A DNA stretch of 64,000 bases, taken from the NCBI RefSeq assembly GCF_031348265.1, contig NZ_CP133771.1, forward strand, positions 682,001 through 746,000, written 5' to 3'. This DNA comes from Streptomyces collinus (GTDB taxonomy: Bacteria > Actinomycetota > Actinomycetes > Streptomycetales > Streptomycetaceae). Of the stretch, positions 51,232-61,514 are shown one piece after another (within the stretch, counting starts at the first letter, position 1; every line of letters begins with the position of its first letter). The notes under the pieces were generated by a model. It did no database searches, was not told the DNA's origin, and saw only the letters and a list, made by a program, of their open reading frames with translations. The position numbers and the translations under genes were made by a program.

Positions 51232-51868
51232 CGACCAGACGATCATCCGCACCGGGTTGCGGATCATGCTGAACGCCCAGCCCGGCATCGAGGTGGTCGG
51301 CGAGGCCGCCGACGGCCGGGAAGCGGTACGTCTGGCCCGCGAACTACGCCCCGACGTCTGCCTGTTCGACATCCGCATGCCCGTACTCGACGGGCTGGAG
51401 GCCACCCGGCAGATCGCAGGGCCGGGCGTCGCCGACCCACTGGCCGTGGTCGTCATCACCACGTTCGACCTCGACGAGTACGTCTACGGCTCACTGCGTG
51501 CCGGCGCCCGCGGATTCCTCCTCAAAGACACGGGACCAGACCTTCTGGCCCAGGCCGTACGGTCGGCGTCCGACGGTGAGGCGCTCATCGCGCCCAGCGT
51601 CACCGTCCGTCTGCTCCAGGCATTTGCGGACCTGCCCGCCGGCCGGCCCGTGGCCCAGCCGGTCTCCCCCGTCACCGCCCGCGAGGAGCAGGTGCTCCTC
51701 GCCGTCGCTCGCGGACTGACCAACACCGAGATCGCCGATGCACTGCACATCAGCCTCAGCACGGTGAAGACGCATCTGGCCAGCCTGATGGCCAAACTCG
51801 GCGCCCGCAACCGGGTCGAGATCGCGATGTGGGCCTACGAAACGCGCCGTATCCTCCCCGGAACCTGA
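51206..51868 (+). CDS. NarL/FixJ-type response regulator
   Basis: A 220-residue regulator. The receiver domain (VSIRVLVADDQTIIRTGLRI) carries phosphorylated Asp55 in CLFDIRMPVLDG and Lys in GFLLKDTGP. The C-terminal LuxR helix-turn-helix reads VARGLTNTEIADALHISLST. GTG 51206 has GAGGAG eight bases upstream and lies within the kinase gene. Kinase, regulator and divergent MMPL exporter form a common actinobacterial arrangement in which the regulator controls the exporter. Confidence 0.92.
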   Translation: MSIRVLVADDQTIIRTGLRIMLNAQPGIEVVGEAADGREAVRLARELRPDVCLFDIRMPVLDGLEATRQIAGPGVADPLAVVVITTFDLDEYVYGSLRAGARGFLLKDTGPDLLAQAVRSASDGEALIAPSVTVRLLQAFADLPAGRPVAQPVSPVTAREEQVLLAVARGLTNTEIADALHISLSTVKTHLASLMAKLGARNRVEIAMWAYETRRILPGT

Positions 51869-52098
51869 GCCGGGTGCCGGGCCATGTCCCATGAGTCCCC
51901 GCCCGGACATCAGTGCACCGGCCCGGCTCACGTCGGCGGTCGGCCCGCAGGGTCACCGACCGCCACTAGCCGACCGGGTCAGTTCCGCTTCAGCCACTCC
52001 TCGTACCCCCGGAGAGACAGGGCGGGGCCCGGATCTGTGACAGCCGGGGTGAGCGCCGCGCGGAGGGAGACCGTCCGCTCCTTCGGGACTCGCGTCCC

Positions 52099-54753
52099 TC
52101 ATCCGACCCGGATGCCCACGATGCACGTGTCGTCGTCGGTGTCCGACTTGCTGTAGGTCAGGAGGCGGTCCAGTTGCTGGTCGAGTGTGCTGGGGGCCGT
52201 GCGGGCGGTGGTCAGGAGGTGGGTCAGGGACTCCTCCACGGGCCGGTCACGGCGTTCGACCAGGCCGTCCGTGTACATCAACAGGGTGTCCTCAGGCTCC
52301 AGTTGGAGTTCGGTCTCCTCGTAGACGGCCTCGGGGACGGCGCCCAGCAGCAGGCCCTTGACCAGGGGCAGGGGGGCAGCTTCGGTGTCCCGGACGAGAA
52401 CGGGCGGCAGATGTCCCGCGCGGGCCCAGCGCAGTGTCCGCCGGACGGGGTCGTACAGTCCGCACACCGCCGTCGCGGTGACGGCGCCGGTCAGGTGGTG
52501 CGCCACGATGTTCAGCCAGGACAGCAACTGGCCCGGCCCGGCGCCGGTCACCGCGAGGCCGCGCAGCGCGTTGCGCAGGACGACCATGCTGGTGGCGGCC
52601 TCGATGCCGTGCCCGGCCACGTCCCCCACGCACAGCAGCACCTTGCGGGACGGCAGGACGACGGCGTCGTACCAGTCACCGCCCACCAGCTGCTCGGTCT
52701 CCGCGGGCCGGTAGCGGACGGCGACCTGGAGCCCGGCCACCTGCAACGGTGCCTGGGTGGGAGGCATGATCGCGTGCTGCAGCTGCAGGGTCAGCCGGTT
52801 GCGTTCGGTGGCCTGCTGCTCGGTGTGCGCCAGCTGGTCACGGGTTGCGGCGAGCGCCACCTCGGTCCAGTGCTGGGCCGAGATGTCCTGGCAGGCGCCG
52901 CGCACCAGGAGCAGCCGGTCGTCGGTGTCGAGCACCGGTTCGGCGACGATCCGGATGTGCCGGGTCACGCCGTCCGGCCGCTGGAGCCGGAAAGCGGCGG
53001 CCGCCGGCCGCCGATGGTGCAGCAGCGTGCGCAGGAAGCGGCGGATGGAGACGCCGTCGTCCGGGTGGGCGTGGGCCGGCAGCTCCTCCAGGGGGACCGG
53101 GGTGCTCGTCTGCGGGCGTCCGTAGAGGTCGAACAGCTGCCCGTTCCAGGTGATCTCGCCGGTGAGCACGTTCTCCTCGAACCCGCCGATGCGGCCGAGC
53201 CGCTGGGCGTGCTGGAGCAGGCTCGCCAGTCGCGCCGCCTCGTCCTCGATGCGCCAGATGAGGAGCACGGACATGCCGTGGCGGCTGATGCTGATGTCGG
53301 CCACCGCGGAGAGGGGAACCTGGTCGACGAGGGCGGTGAGGTTCATGCGGCGGGCCCGGAAGGGCTCACCGGTGGCGTAGACCCGCTCGACGCGCTGGAA
53401 CAGCTCGCTGTCCCCGGCGGCCATCGGATAGGCCTCCAGGAGCAGGGCGCCGTTCACGACCGCCCGTGGCCTGCCCGCCGGGTCCAGGAACCGGCTGTTG
53501 ACGTGCTGGATGCGGAAGTCCACCAGGTGTCCGTCGCCGTCGAGGTGCGGCACCAGGACGAGGGCGGGGTCGTGCAGTCCGTCGGCCAGGTCCATCAGCT
53601 CGGCGGCGTCCGGCAGGACTCTCGGCTCGTGGGCCGCGCCCTGGGACGGCGTGTGCGTCTCCAGTGTGTGGGCGCACAGTTCGGCCAGCGCCTCCACCTG
53701 GCGGACGATCTGCGGGGGCTGGGGCGAGAGCGGGTCCGGCCAGGCGATCTCCAGCACGCCGTGGATGCGGCCGCCGGTGCCGGCGGGCAGGGCAACCCGG
53801 CCGCCGTCCGGATGGTGGTGCAGGCCGATGGTGGGCAGCCCGGTCGCGCCGAGGGTGGTGATCCACTGCCCCTCGCGCTCGATGAGGCCCCGCCGGGCCA
53901 CGGTCACCACGTCCGGCGGGACGTAACGCCAGCGCGCGGCCTCGGCCGGGGAGAAGCCGGCGCTGCCCGCGAGGGTGAGCGAACCGTCGGCGCCCGCGGC
54001 CCATATGGCCACGGCCACGGCGCCGAGGGGGCGCAGCGCCTGCTCCAGCAGGGCGTCGGCGACGGCCTGGGCGTCGTCCGCCGCCAGGACGCCGCTCTCG
54101 GCCGCGCGCAGACGTACGGCGGCCGATTCGGTCTCGGCCTCGTCGGCGGCCCGGGTGGCGGCGAGGAAGGCGTCCGTCACCTCCGACATCCGGTCCCGGG
54201 CGGCCTGGTTGATGACGTCGACGGCGAGTTCCAGGGGGGTGACCTGAGCCTGCTCGGCCAACTGGGCGAGCTGCCGGGCGGCTTGGGCCGGCCCGCACTT
54301 CAGCCGTTCGACGAGGACACCCTTGGCGAGCTCGATCAGGGCACGCCCTTCGGCCTCCGCCTGGGCGGCCCGTACCTCCCGGCTGAGCCGCTCCACGGTG
54401 GCGGCGAGCCGGCCCACCGGGGAAGCGGACGACAGGTCCTCGATGAGGTCGGCGGGCGGGTCGTCGGAGGCCCACGACTCGCCCGGCGAAGCCCACGGCA
54501 GCCCGTCGGGCCCCGCCTCGTTCTCGTAGGGCGCCGCCACGTCACCGTCGGAGGTCTCGGACCGCGCGTCGGCGGCATTCGCCTCCTCGTCGGAGGTCTT
54601 CGGCTCCTCGTCGGCGGCCGGAGGCCCGGCGTCGGTGGCCGGAGGCCCGGCATCGGACGTCACCGACGGCGGGGCAGACCCGGGTCCGGTGGCCGAGTGG
54701 CGCTCCGGCTCACCGTCCTGACCCGGTTCGCGCGGCTGCTCGGACATGCTCAC
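52099..54753 (-). CDS. SpoIIE-type phosphatase with ANTAR, GAF and PAS domains
   Basis: An 884-residue soluble signalling protein. After an acidic, repetitive N-terminus (DAGPPATDAGPPAADEEP) comes an ANTAR-like segment (IELAKGVLVERLKCGPAQAA, about residues 140-190), a GAF-like region (250-370), PAS-like regions (390-620) and a SpoIIE PP2C domain to the end, with GGDWYDAVVLPSRKVLLCVG, LLMYTDGLVERRD and DDDTCIVGIRVG. GTG 54753 fits GAGGAG ten bases upstream better than ATG 54747. It would dephosphorylate STAS antagonists; one STAS gene lies at 59476-59859. An ANTAR segment in a phosphatase suggests RNA binding or dimerisation. Confidence 0.87.
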   Translation of the reverse strand: MSMSEQPREPGQDGEPERHSATGPGSAPPSVTSDAGPPATDAGPPAADEEPKTSDEEANAADARSETSDGDVAAPYENEAGPDGLPWASPGESWASDDPPADLIEDLSSASPVGRLAATVERLSREVRAAQAEAEGRALIELAKGVLVERLKCGPAQAARQLAQLAEQAQVTPLELAVDVINQAARDRMSEVTDAFLAATRAADEAETESAAVRLRAAESGVLAADDAQAVADALLEQALRPLGAVAVAIWAAGADGSLTLAGSAGFSPAEAARWRYVPPDVVTVARRGLIEREGQWITTLGATGLPTIGLHHHPDGGRVALPAGTGGRIHGVLEIAWPDPLSPQPPQIVRQVEALAELCAHTLETHTPSQGAAHEPRVLPDAAELMDLADGLHDPALVLVPHLDGDGHLVDFRIQHVNSRFLDPAGRPRAVVNGALLLEAYPMAAGDSELFQRVERVYATGEPFRARRMNLTALVDQVPLSAVADISISRHGMSVLLIWRIEDEAARLASLLQHAQRLGRIGGFEENVLTGEITWNGQLFDLYGRPQTSTPVPLEELPAHAHPDDGVSIRRFLRTLLHHRRPAAAAFRLQRPDGVTRHIRIVAEPVLDTDDRLLLVRGACQDISAQHWTEVALAATRDQLAHTEQQATERNRLTLQLQHAIMPPTQAPLQVAGLQVAVRYRPAETEQLVGGDWYDAVVLPSRKVLLCVGDVAGHGIEAATSMVVLRNALRGLAVTGAGPGQLLSWLNIVAHHLTGAVTATAVCGLYDPVRRTLRWARAGHLPPVLVRDTEAAPLPLVKGLLLGAVPEAVYEETELQLEPEDTLLMYTDGLVERRDRPVEESLTHLLTTARTAPSTLDQQLDRLLTYSKSDTDDDTCIVGIRVG

Positions 54754-54850
54754 GGTGTGGATGCTCCTCGGCTGGAGCGCCCTGGGGCGCGGAACGACAG
54801 GCGCTGCGGGGCGCCCGGTCCGCCGGTCGGCGGGCCGGGCGCCGGGGTGC

Positions 54851-57800
54851 TCATGCGGGCAGCCAGCGGCGGACGCAGGCCATGAGGTCGCGCGTGTCGA
54901 CGGGCTTGGTGACGTAGTCGCTGGCCCCGGAGGCGAGGCTCTTGTCCCGGTCGCCCGGCATCGCCTTCGCCGTGACGGCGATGATGGGCAGTTCCGCGTA
55001 CTGCGGCATCCGCCGGATCTCGGCCGTCGCGGTGTAGCCGTCCATCTCCGGCATCATCACGTCCATCAGCACGATGGCGATGTCCGGATTGTTCACCAGC
55101 GTCTCGATGCCTCTGCGCCCGTTCTCGGCGTGCAGGACCCGGAAGCCCTGCAGCTCCAGGATCCCGCTCAGCGCGAAGAGGTTCCGCGCGTCGTCGTCGA
55201 CGACGAGGACGGTGCGGCCGGCCGAAGCGTCGTCGACGGAGGGCGGCGTCAGATGCTGCGGCCCTTCGGTCCGGACGAGGGACAGCACGTCGCCGGGCTC
55301 CTCGGCGGACAGGTGCAGGGCGATGCGCTCGCGCAGCTCGTCGAGGCTGGACAGCAGCTCCAGCGCACCGTCCGCCGAGCGGGAACGCAGCGTCTCGTCC
55401 AGGGGCACGTCCGTGGGATGGCTGCTGTGCACCAGCACCGGCACGCTCGTCAGCGCCGAGTCGCCCTCCAGGGCCTGGAGGAAGCGGGACGCCTCGTCGT
55501 CGCGCATGCCCAGTTCCAGGACGACGCAGTGGCACGGCTCGGACGCCAGCGCACCGGCCGCCTCCTGCGCTCCGACGGCGGTGATGATGTCGACCGCGGG
55601 CCGCTGAGCACCGTCGGCGCGGCCGTGTGTCAGGTCGGCGACCACGCTTTCCGCGACGAGGGTCAGCAGACCGCGCGAGCGCTCCTCCACGACGAGCAGG
55701 CGCCGGGGCCGGGGGCCGGGCCCGATCTGGGGCACCGGCACCGAACCGGCCAGCCCCTCCGGCACGGGGTCCGCCGGGACCCGCTCCAGGGTTCTGCCGT
55801 GGCTGAGCAGTTCCTCGAAGTCGGGGCGGGCCACGGGCAGGAAGAGGGTGAAGGTGCTGCCCTGGCCGGGCGTGCTGTGCACCGTGACGGCGCCGCCGAG
55901 CAGTTGGGCGATCTCGCGGGTGATGGACAGGCCCAGGCCGGTGCCGCCGTACTTGCGGCTCGTCGTGCCGTCCGCCTGCTGGAAGGCGCCGAAGATCGTC
56001 TCCAGATGCTGCTCGGGGATGCCGATTCCGGTGTCCTTGACGCGGAAGGCGACCACGGCGGCGCCCCGGACCACGCCCGCGGGCACCTCGTCGTCCGACG
56101 CGGGCTCGATGCTCAGCTCCACGCCGCCCTGCTCGGTGAACTTCACGGCGTTCGACAGGAGGTTGCGCAGCACCTGACGCAGCCGGGAGTCGTCCGTGAG
56201 CACGTCCGCGGGCGCGCCGGGGGCGGTCGTCACCGTGAAGTCCAGGCTCTTCTGCGTCGTCATGGGCCGGAAGGTGGCCTCGACGTAGTCGATGAGCTGC
56301 CGCAGTGTCACCCGCTCGGGTGTGACGTCCATCTTTCCGGCCTCGACCTTCGACAGGTCGAGGATGTCGTTGATCAGCTGGAGCAGATCGGAACCGGCGG
56401 AGTGGATGATCTGCGCGTACTCGACCTGCTTGGGCGTGAGGTTGCGGGACGGGTTCTGTGCCAGCAACTGGGCCAGGATGAGCAGGCTGTTGAGCGGGGT
56501 GCGCAGTTCGTGGCTCATGTTGGCCAGGAACTCCGACTTGTACTTCGAGGCCAGCGACAGTTGCTGGGCGCGGGTCTCCAGTTCCTGGCGGGCCTGCTCG
56601 ATCTGCAGGTTCTTCGCCTCGATGTCCCGGTTCTGCGCCGCCAGCAGCGAGGCCTTCTCCTCCAGTTCCGCGTTGGAGCGCTGCAGTTCCTCCTGCTGCA
56701 CCTGCAACTCCGTGGAGCGGGCCTGGAGTTCGACCGTGAGGCGCTGCGACTCGACCAGCAGTTCGTCGGTGCGGGCGTTGGCCACGATGGTGTTGACGTT
56801 GACGCCGATGGTCTCCATCAGCTGGGCGAGGAAGTCCCGGTGGATCTGGGTGAAGCGTGTGACCGACGCCAGCTCGATGACGCCGAGGACCTGGCCCTCC
56901 ACCACGATGGGCAGCAGCACCAGCGCGGACGGCACCACCTGGCCGAGGCCCGAGGAGATGGTGACGTAGCCGTCCGGCAGCTCCTCCACCATGATGGTGC
57001 GCCGGCTGCGCGCGGCCTGTCCGACCAGGGTGCGGCCGAAGGCGATGCGGGCGGGCCTGGTGCTCTCCTCCGGGTAGCCGTAGGAGCCGACGAGCCGCAG
57101 TTCGGGCCCGTCGTCGCCGTCCTCGGCGAGGTAGAAGGCTCCGTACTGGGCCGACACCAGCGGGACCAGCTCGTCCATGATCAGCTCGGCGACCACGGGC
57201 AGGTCGCGGTGGCCCTGCATCAGGCTCGAGATCCGGGCGAGGTTCGTCTTGAGCCAGTCCTGCTCCTGGTTGGCCCGGGTGGTCTCGCGCAGGGACTCCA
57301 CCATCGAGTTGATGTTGTCCTTGAGTTCGGCGACCTCGCCGGACGCCTCCACGTTGATCGACCGGGTCAGGTCGCCCTCGGCGACGGCGCTGGTGACCTC
57401 GGCGATGGCGCGGACCTGACGGGTCAGGTTGCCCGCCAGTTCGTTGACGTTCTCCGTGAGGCGCTTCCAGGTGCCGGAGACGCCCTCGACCTCGGCCTGT
57501 CCGCCGAGGCGTCCTTCGGTGCCGACCTCGCGGGCGACGCGGGTGACCTCGTCGGCGAACGCGGACAGCTGGTCGACCATCGTGTTGATCGTCGTCTTGA
57601 GTTCGAGGATCTCGCCGCGGGCGTCCACGTCGATCTTCTTCGACAGGTCGCCCCGGGCCACCGCGGTCGTCACCAGCGCGATGTTGCGCACCTGGCCGGT
57701 GAGGTTGTTGGCCATGGAGTTGACGTTGTCGGTGAGGTCCTTCCAGGTGCCGGCGACGTTCGGCACGTGCGCCTGGCCGCCGAGGCGCCCCTCGGTACCC

Positions 57801-59122
57801 ACCTCGCGGGCGACACGCGTGACCTCGTCGGCGAAGGCCGACAGCGTGTCGACCATCGTGTTGATGACCTCGGCCAGCGCCGCGACCTCGCCCGCGGCCT
57901 CCACGGTGATGCGCTGCGACAGGTCGCCGCGCGCCACGGCGGTGGCGACCTGGGCGATGGAGCGGACCTGGCCGGTCAGGTTCGACGCCATCACGTTGAC
58001 GTTGTCGGTGAGGTCCTTCCAGGTGCCCGACACACCGCGCACCTGGGCCTGGCCGCCGAGGCGGCCTTCGGTGCCGACCTCGCGGGCGACGCGCGTGACC
58101 TCGTCGGCGAACGCGGACAGCTGGTCGACCATCGTGTTGATGGTGCTCTTCAGCTCCAGGATCTCGCCCCGCGCGTCCACGGTGATCTTCTGCGACAGGT
58201 CGCCCTTGGCCACCGCCGTGGCCACCAGGGCGATGTTGCGGACCTGACCCGTGAGGTTGCCCGCCATGAAGTTCACCGAGTCGGTGAGGTCGCGCCAGGT
58301 GCCCTTGACGCCCTTGACGTCCGCCTGGCCGCCGAGGCGGCCTTCGGTGCCGACCTCGCGGGCGACGCGCGTGACCTCGTCGGCGAACGCGGACAGCTGG
58401 TCGACCATCGTGTTGATGGTGCTCTTCAGCTCCAGGATCTCGCCCCGCGCGTCCACGGTGATCTTCTGCGACAGGTCGCCCTCGGCGACCGCCGTGGTGA
58501 CCTGGGCGATGGAGCGGACCTGGCTGGTGAGGTTGCCCGCCATGTGGTTCACGGAGTCGGTCAGATCGCGCCAGACCCCGGCCACGCCCGGCACTTGGGC
58601 CTGCCCGCCGAGCCGTCCCTCGCTGCCCACCTCGCGGGCGACGCGCGTGACCTCGTCGGCGAACGCGGACAGCTGGTCGACCATCGTGTTGACGGTCTCC
58701 TTCAGCTGGAGGATCTCGCCGCGGGCGGGCACGTCGATCTTCTGCGAGAGGTCGCCCTTGGCCACCGCCGTGGCCACCTGGGCGATGTCGCGGACCTGGG
58801 TGGTCAGGTTGCCGGCCATGGCGTTGACCGAGTCGGTGAGGTCGGCCCAGGTGCCCGAGACGCCCGGCACCTCCGCCTGACCGCCGAGCGTGCCCTCGGT
58901 GCCGACCTCGCGGGCGACACGGGTGACTTCGGAGGTGAACACGGACAGCTGGTCGACCATGCCGTTGAAGACCTTGGCGATGTCGCCCATGAGGCCGTCC
59001 GCGTCGTCCGGCAGCCGGGTGCCGAAGTCCCCGTCGCGTACGGCTGTCAGGCCGGCCAGCAGTCGTCGCAACTCCTGGTCGCCCGGCACCGCATCGACGA
59101 CGCCCGTGCTGTCGCTGGTCAT
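54851..59122 (-). CDS. Giant soluble hybrid histidine kinase with HAMP ladder (Nik1-like)
   Basis: A 1423-residue kinase without membrane helices. Order: one short HAMP unit, then six HAMP-containing repeats of 92 residues (about 70-630), a GAF domain (about 690-830), a coiled coil ([20 protein letters not shown]), HisKA with His871 in [12 protein letters not shown], the ATPase domain ([20 protein letters not shown]), a first receiver that has lost its phospho-Asp ([11 protein letters not shown]) and a full receiver with Asp1354 in [11 protein letters not shown]. Tandem HAMP arrays are known from fungal osmosensor kinases. ATG 59122 has GAGGG upstream. The gene follows the SpoIIE phosphatase gene's promoter region on the same strand; a joint stress pathway is inference. 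Confidence 0.92.
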   Translation of the reverse strand: MTSDSTGVVDAVPGDQELRRLLAGLTAVRDGDFGTRLPDDADGLMGDIAKVFNGMVDQLSVFTSEVTRVAREVGTEGTLGGQAEVPGVSGTWADLTDSVNAMAGNLTTQVRDIAQVATAVAKGDLSQKIDVPARGEILQLKETVNTMVDQLSAFADEVTRVAREVGSEGRLGGQAQVPGVAGVWRDLTDSVNHMAGNLTSQVRSIAQVTTAVAEGDLSQKITVDARGEILELKSTINTMVDQLSAFADEVTRVAREVGTEGRLGGQADVKGVKGTWRDLTDSVNFMAGNLTGQVRNIALVATAVAKGDLSQKITVDARGEILELKSTINTMVDQLSAFADEVTRVAREVGTEGRLGGQAQVRGVSGTWKDLTDNVNVMASNLTGQVRSIAQVATAVARGDLSQRITVEAAGEVAALAEVINTMVDTLSAFADEVTRVAREVGTEGRLGGQAHVPNVAGTWKDLTDNVNSMANNLTGQVRNIALVTTAVARGDLSKKIDVDARGEILELKTTINTMVDQLSAFADEVTRVAREVGTEGRLGGQAEVEGVSGTWKRLTENVNELAGNLTRQVRAIAEVTSAVAEGDLTRSINVEASGEVAELKDNINSMVESLRETTRANQEQDWLKTNLARISSLMQGHRDLPVVAELIMDELVPLVSAQYGAFYLAEDGDDGPELRLVGSYGYPEESTRPARIAFGRTLVGQAARSRRTIMVEELPDGYVTISSGLGQVVPSALVLLPIVVEGQVLGVIELASVTRFTQIHRDFLAQLMETIGVNVNTIVANARTDELLVESQRLTVELQARSTELQVQQEELQRSNAELEEKASLLAAQNRDIEAKNLQIEQARQELETRAQQLSLASKYKSEFLANMSHELRTPLNSLLILAQLLAQNPSRNLTPKQVEYAQIIHSAGSDLLQLINDILDLSKVEAGKMDVTPERVTLRQLIDYVEATFRPMTTQKSLDFTVTTAPGAPADVLTDDSRLRQVLRNLLSNAVKFTEQGGVELSIEPASDDEVPAGVVRGAAVVAFRVKDTGIGIPEQHLETIFGAFQQADGTTSRKYGGTGLGLSITREIAQLLGGAVTVHSTPGQGSTFTLFLPVARPDFEELLSHGRTLERVPADPVPEGLAGSVPVPQIGPGPRPRRLLVVEERSRGLLTLVAESVVADLTHGRADGAQRPAVDIITAVGAQEAAGALASEPCHCVVLELGMRDDEASRFLQALEGDSALTSVPVLVHSSHPTDVPLDETLRSRSADGALELLSSLDELRERIALHLSAEEPGDVLSLVRTEGPQHLTPPSVDDASAGRTVLVVDDDARNLFALSGILELQGFRVLHAENGRRGIETLVNNPDIAIVLMDVMMPEMDGYTATAEIRRMPQYAELPIIAVTAKAMPGDRDKSLASGASDYVTKPVDTRDLMACVRRWLPA
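57290..58945. repeat. Six 276-bp tandem repeats encoding the HAMP ladder
   Basis: The phrase GTGACCTCGTCGGCGAA (or a close variant) recurs at about 57542, 57818, 58094, 58370, 58646 and 58922, an exact 276-base period of 92 codons. Copies near 58080-58480 are almost identical over long stretches, so recombination or assembly collapse is possible here. Confidence 0.9.
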
Positions 59123-59475
59123 GCGCACCCTCGTTCCGCTCCCCAAGAGCCCTCGGAATCCGAGAACTCGGAACCCCCGGGCCGATGGGCGGCCCGGTTG
59201 TCGTGCATGTATCTCCGCCGTCACGGATGTGTATGTGATGTGGAAATACGCCGCAGGTTAACCCACGTTTCAAGCCCTGAACAAAGCAGGAGCCGCCGCC
59301 CTCGGCCGAACAGCGACACCCTGTCCCGAGCCCTTCAGGCGACGCCTGGATCAAGGTCTACGGCAGTGCCGCACACGCCAGGGCGAGGCCTGTCTCCGCC
59401 GCTGCCGGACGGATCTTTGGCAGGCTATGCCGCCGGCCCTCTTCTGTGAAGAAGACGTGAGCACGCCGAGGCGGC
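59123..59475. other. 353-base intergenic region before the hybrid kinase gene
   Basis: No gene is supported. On the minus strand TTGAAA (59273-59268) and TATTTC (59248-59243), 19 bases apart, are a weak candidate promoter for the kinase gene. The STAS gene ends at the right edge. Nothing else stands out. Confidence 0.4.
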
Positions 59476-59859
59476 TCAGGAGACGGCTGCGTCATCGACC
59501 GAATCCCGTGTCTCCAGGATGCTGTCGACTCCGGTGATCTCACAGAGCCGTTGGAGCTGCGGTGACGGCGCGACCACGCGCAGGGTGCCCGCCTGGTGGG
59601 TGAGGATCAGCAGGTTCAGCAGCGTCGAATCCGCGAAGGTGATGCCGGAGGCGTCCAGGATCACCTTCGGGCACTCCCTGACCGCGGCGTCCAGCGCGTC
59701 CGCCAAGGGCGTGATCGAGTCCATGTCGTAGGCGCCACGGGCGACGACGACCCGGGCTCCGTGCCGGCCGTACTGCGACAGGGCAGCCCCCGGAGGGGTG
59801 AGCGCGGGGGCCCGCTGCGGCAGCGGCATGGCACCGGTGTCACGCGTGAGCGCGGGCAT
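59476..59859 (-). CDS. STAS-domain anti-sigma-factor antagonist
   Basis: A 127-residue SpoIIAA-like protein. The core reads GARVVVARGAYDMDSITPLA, then PKVILDASGITFADSTLLNL, where the Ser/Thr region is the usual phosphorylation site, and a C-terminal LCEITGVDSILETRDSVDDA. Such proteins free a sigma factor by binding its anti-sigma kinase when unphosphorylated. I chose ATG 59859 because GAAGAGG lies just upstream; GTG 59880 is possible. No anti-sigma kinase gene is next to it. The SpoIIE phosphatases in this window could act on it. Confidence 0.85.
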   Translation of the reverse strand: MPALTRDTGAMPLPQRAPALTPPGAALSQYGRHGARVVVARGAYDMDSITPLADALDAAVRECPKVILDASGITFADSTLLNLLILTHQAGTLRVVAPSPQLQRLCEITGVDSILETRDSVDDAAVS

Positions 59860-59974
59860 ACCGGCCTCTTCCCAGGGCACCTTCGAGCTCCTTGTCTGGC
59901 TCTCCCGAACGGGAGCACGTCATCTGTTGCATGAAAAGTATGTCACGTATCTACGTTCCGGCAACGGTGTCCCT

Positions 59975-59988
59975 TAAAATGCTGCGCA
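59975..59988 (+). promoter_or_regulatory. Probable leaderless promoter of the winged-helix gene
   Basis: TAAAAT (59975-59980) is an unusually AT-rich, near-consensus -10 hexamer ending seven bases before ATG 59988, with no Shine-Dalgarno in between. The mRNA would start at or next to the ATG. No good -35 is seen. Confidence 0.5.
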
Positions 59989-60317
59989 TGGTCGGAGTGC
60001 CCGAGTCCCACACCGGATGGACGTTCATCACCAGCCACGCGCGCGTTCTGGCAGCCATTGCCGACAACCCGAACGCCCGCATCCGCGACATCGCCGCCCG
60101 CTGCCGGCTCACGGAGCGCGCGGTCTCGCGGATCATCTCCGACCTGGAGCAGGACGGTTACCTGTCCCACACCCGGGACGGGCGCACGAACAACTACCGC
60201 ATCGAGCCGGACAAGGTGCTGCGCCACCCGGCCGAAGCCGGCCTGTCCGTGGCTTCCCTGCTCTCCCTGCTCGTCCAGGACGAGACGGACCGCATCAGGA
60301 AACCGGTCGCCCAGTAG
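59988..60317 (+). CDS. Small winged-helix DNA-binding protein, MarR-like
   Basis: A 109-residue protein with a winged helix and little else: HTGWTFITSHARVLAAIADN, then IAARCRLTERAVSRIISDLE, then a wing DGYLSHTRDGRTNNYRIEPD. ATG 59988 (MVGVPESHTGW) matches the usual start of this actinobacterial family; ATG 59979 and 59892 are in frame. It lacks a ligand domain. It lies 42 bases before a solute-binding-fold gene on the same strand, so the two may be linked. Confidence 0.8.
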   Translation: MVGVPESHTGWTFITSHARVLAAIADNPNARIRDIAARCRLTERAVSRIISDLEQDGYLSHTRDGRTNNYRIEPDKVLRHPAEAGLSVASLLSLLVQDETDRIRKPVAQ

Positions 60318-60359
60318 CCCTCACCAAACCGGTTGCCTGCCGGCGGCGGGGTGTATGCA

Positions 60360-61514
60360 ATGGCCGGCATGGCCGAACACCAGCGCCCGACGCGGCGAGA
60401 CGACATGCAGCCGTACGACCGGGCCATGCCCCTCGGCGATCCCGGCGAGTCCGTCCGGATCGGCGCCCTCGTCCCGCTGACTCGGCCCGGCTGGGTCCAG
60501 GCGGGCCGACACCTGCTCGCCGGGCTCGAATCGGCCGTTCGCGACGTCAATGACGGCGGTGGAATCGCCGGGACACCGCTCGAACTCGTCGTCCGGGACA
60601 CCGCGGCTGATCCGCGGCAGGCCGAGGCTGCGGTCGAGGAACTGACCCGCCTTGGCGTGGCGGCTCTGGCGGGTGAGTACCACAGTGTCGTCGCGCGCGC
60701 CGCCGCCACCCGGGCCGACGCCCTCGGCCTGCCGTTCCTCTGCTCGTCGGCGGTTCTCGACGCGCTCACCGACCGGCCGACGGACTGGGTCGCGCGCCTC
60801 TCCCCGCCGCAGTCCCGCGGCTGGCAGGTCTACGCGGACTTTCTCCTCCGCGCGGGCCGCGACCGGATCGCCGTGGCGGCCGAGCCGAGTGTCTACTGGG
60901 CGTCCGGGGCCCGCGTTCTGCGGGAGTACGTCACTCCACGCGGCGGCAGCGTCGTCGAACTCGACGCGCGCGCCCTCTCCCCCGCGGCCGTGTGCGACGA
61001 GCTGGTCGACCAGCGCGCCACAGTCCTCCTCGTGCTGGCCGGCCTTCCGGATCCGGCGGTGTCGATCGTCAGGTCCGTCCGCCGCGACCCGCGCCTCGCG
61101 CAGCTCCTGATCGGCGCTCCGGCCGGGCAACCCGAGTTCACCGAGTGGGCGGCTCTGCTGGGCGTCGACGGTGCCGGAATCCCGTTCCTGCGCTACCTGC
61201 CCGAGCGGCTCACCCCCCTCGGCGCACGGGTCGGGGCGGCCCTGCGCGAGCACTTGGCCGAAGCGCCCTCCTTCGTCGCCTTCGAGGGCTACGACACGGT
61301 CACCCTCCTCGCCGAGGTGCTCCGTGCTCACGGCACCGACCGGTCGCGCATCGCGGCACCCTGGCCGCGTGCCGCGGCCGACGGCACGCGCGGGCAGATC
61401 CGGTTCTCCCGCGTGCCGGGCATCGATGTGTGGCAGTGGGCCGGCGCCCCGATCCAGGTCGTCGACCGGGATCCGGCACAGCCGGACCGCCTGCGCGTCC
61501 TGCACACGGGCTGA
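60360..61514 (+). CDS. Periplasmic-binding-fold protein without signal peptide
   Basis: A protein of up to 384 residues with the type 1 periplasmic-binding fold seen in branched-chain amino acid and urea receptors (IGALVPLTRPGWVQAGRHLL, AVRDVNDGGGIAGTPLELVV, LAGEYHSVVARAAATRADA, FVAFEGYDTVTLLAEVLRAH). It has no signal peptide or lipobox Cys at any possible start (60360, 60369, 60405), and no ABC permease gene is adjacent. It may be a cytoplasmic sensor, like AmiC-type receptors, perhaps working with the small winged-helix protein before it. The exact start is uncertain. Confidence 0.75.
   Translation: MAGMAEHQRPTRRDDMQPYDRAMPLGDPGESVRIGALVPLTRPGWVQAGRHLLAGLESAVRDVNDGGGIAGTPLELVVRDTAADPRQAEAAVEELTRLGVAALAGEYHSVVARAAATRADALGLPFLCSSAVLDALTDRPTDWVARLSPPQSRGWQVYADFLLRAGRDRIAVAAEPSVYWASGARVLREYVTPRGGSVVELDARALSPAAVCDELVDQRATVLLVLAGLPDPAVSIVRSVRRDPRLAQLLIGAPAGQPEFTEWAALLGVDGAGIPFLRYLPERLTPLGARVGAALREHLAEAPSFVAFEGYDTVTLLAEVLRAHGTDRSRIAAPWPRAAADGTRGQIRFSRVPGIDVWQWAGAPIQVVDRDPAQPDRLRVLHTG

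Noticed and set aside
54746..59449. A 1567-codon plus-strand open frame opposite the hybrid kinase gene
   Set aside because: It is the antisense shadow of the HAMP-repeat kinase. It is Leu/Arg/Asp/Gly-rich with no domain, while the minus strand shows HAMP, HisKA, ATPase and receiver motifs.
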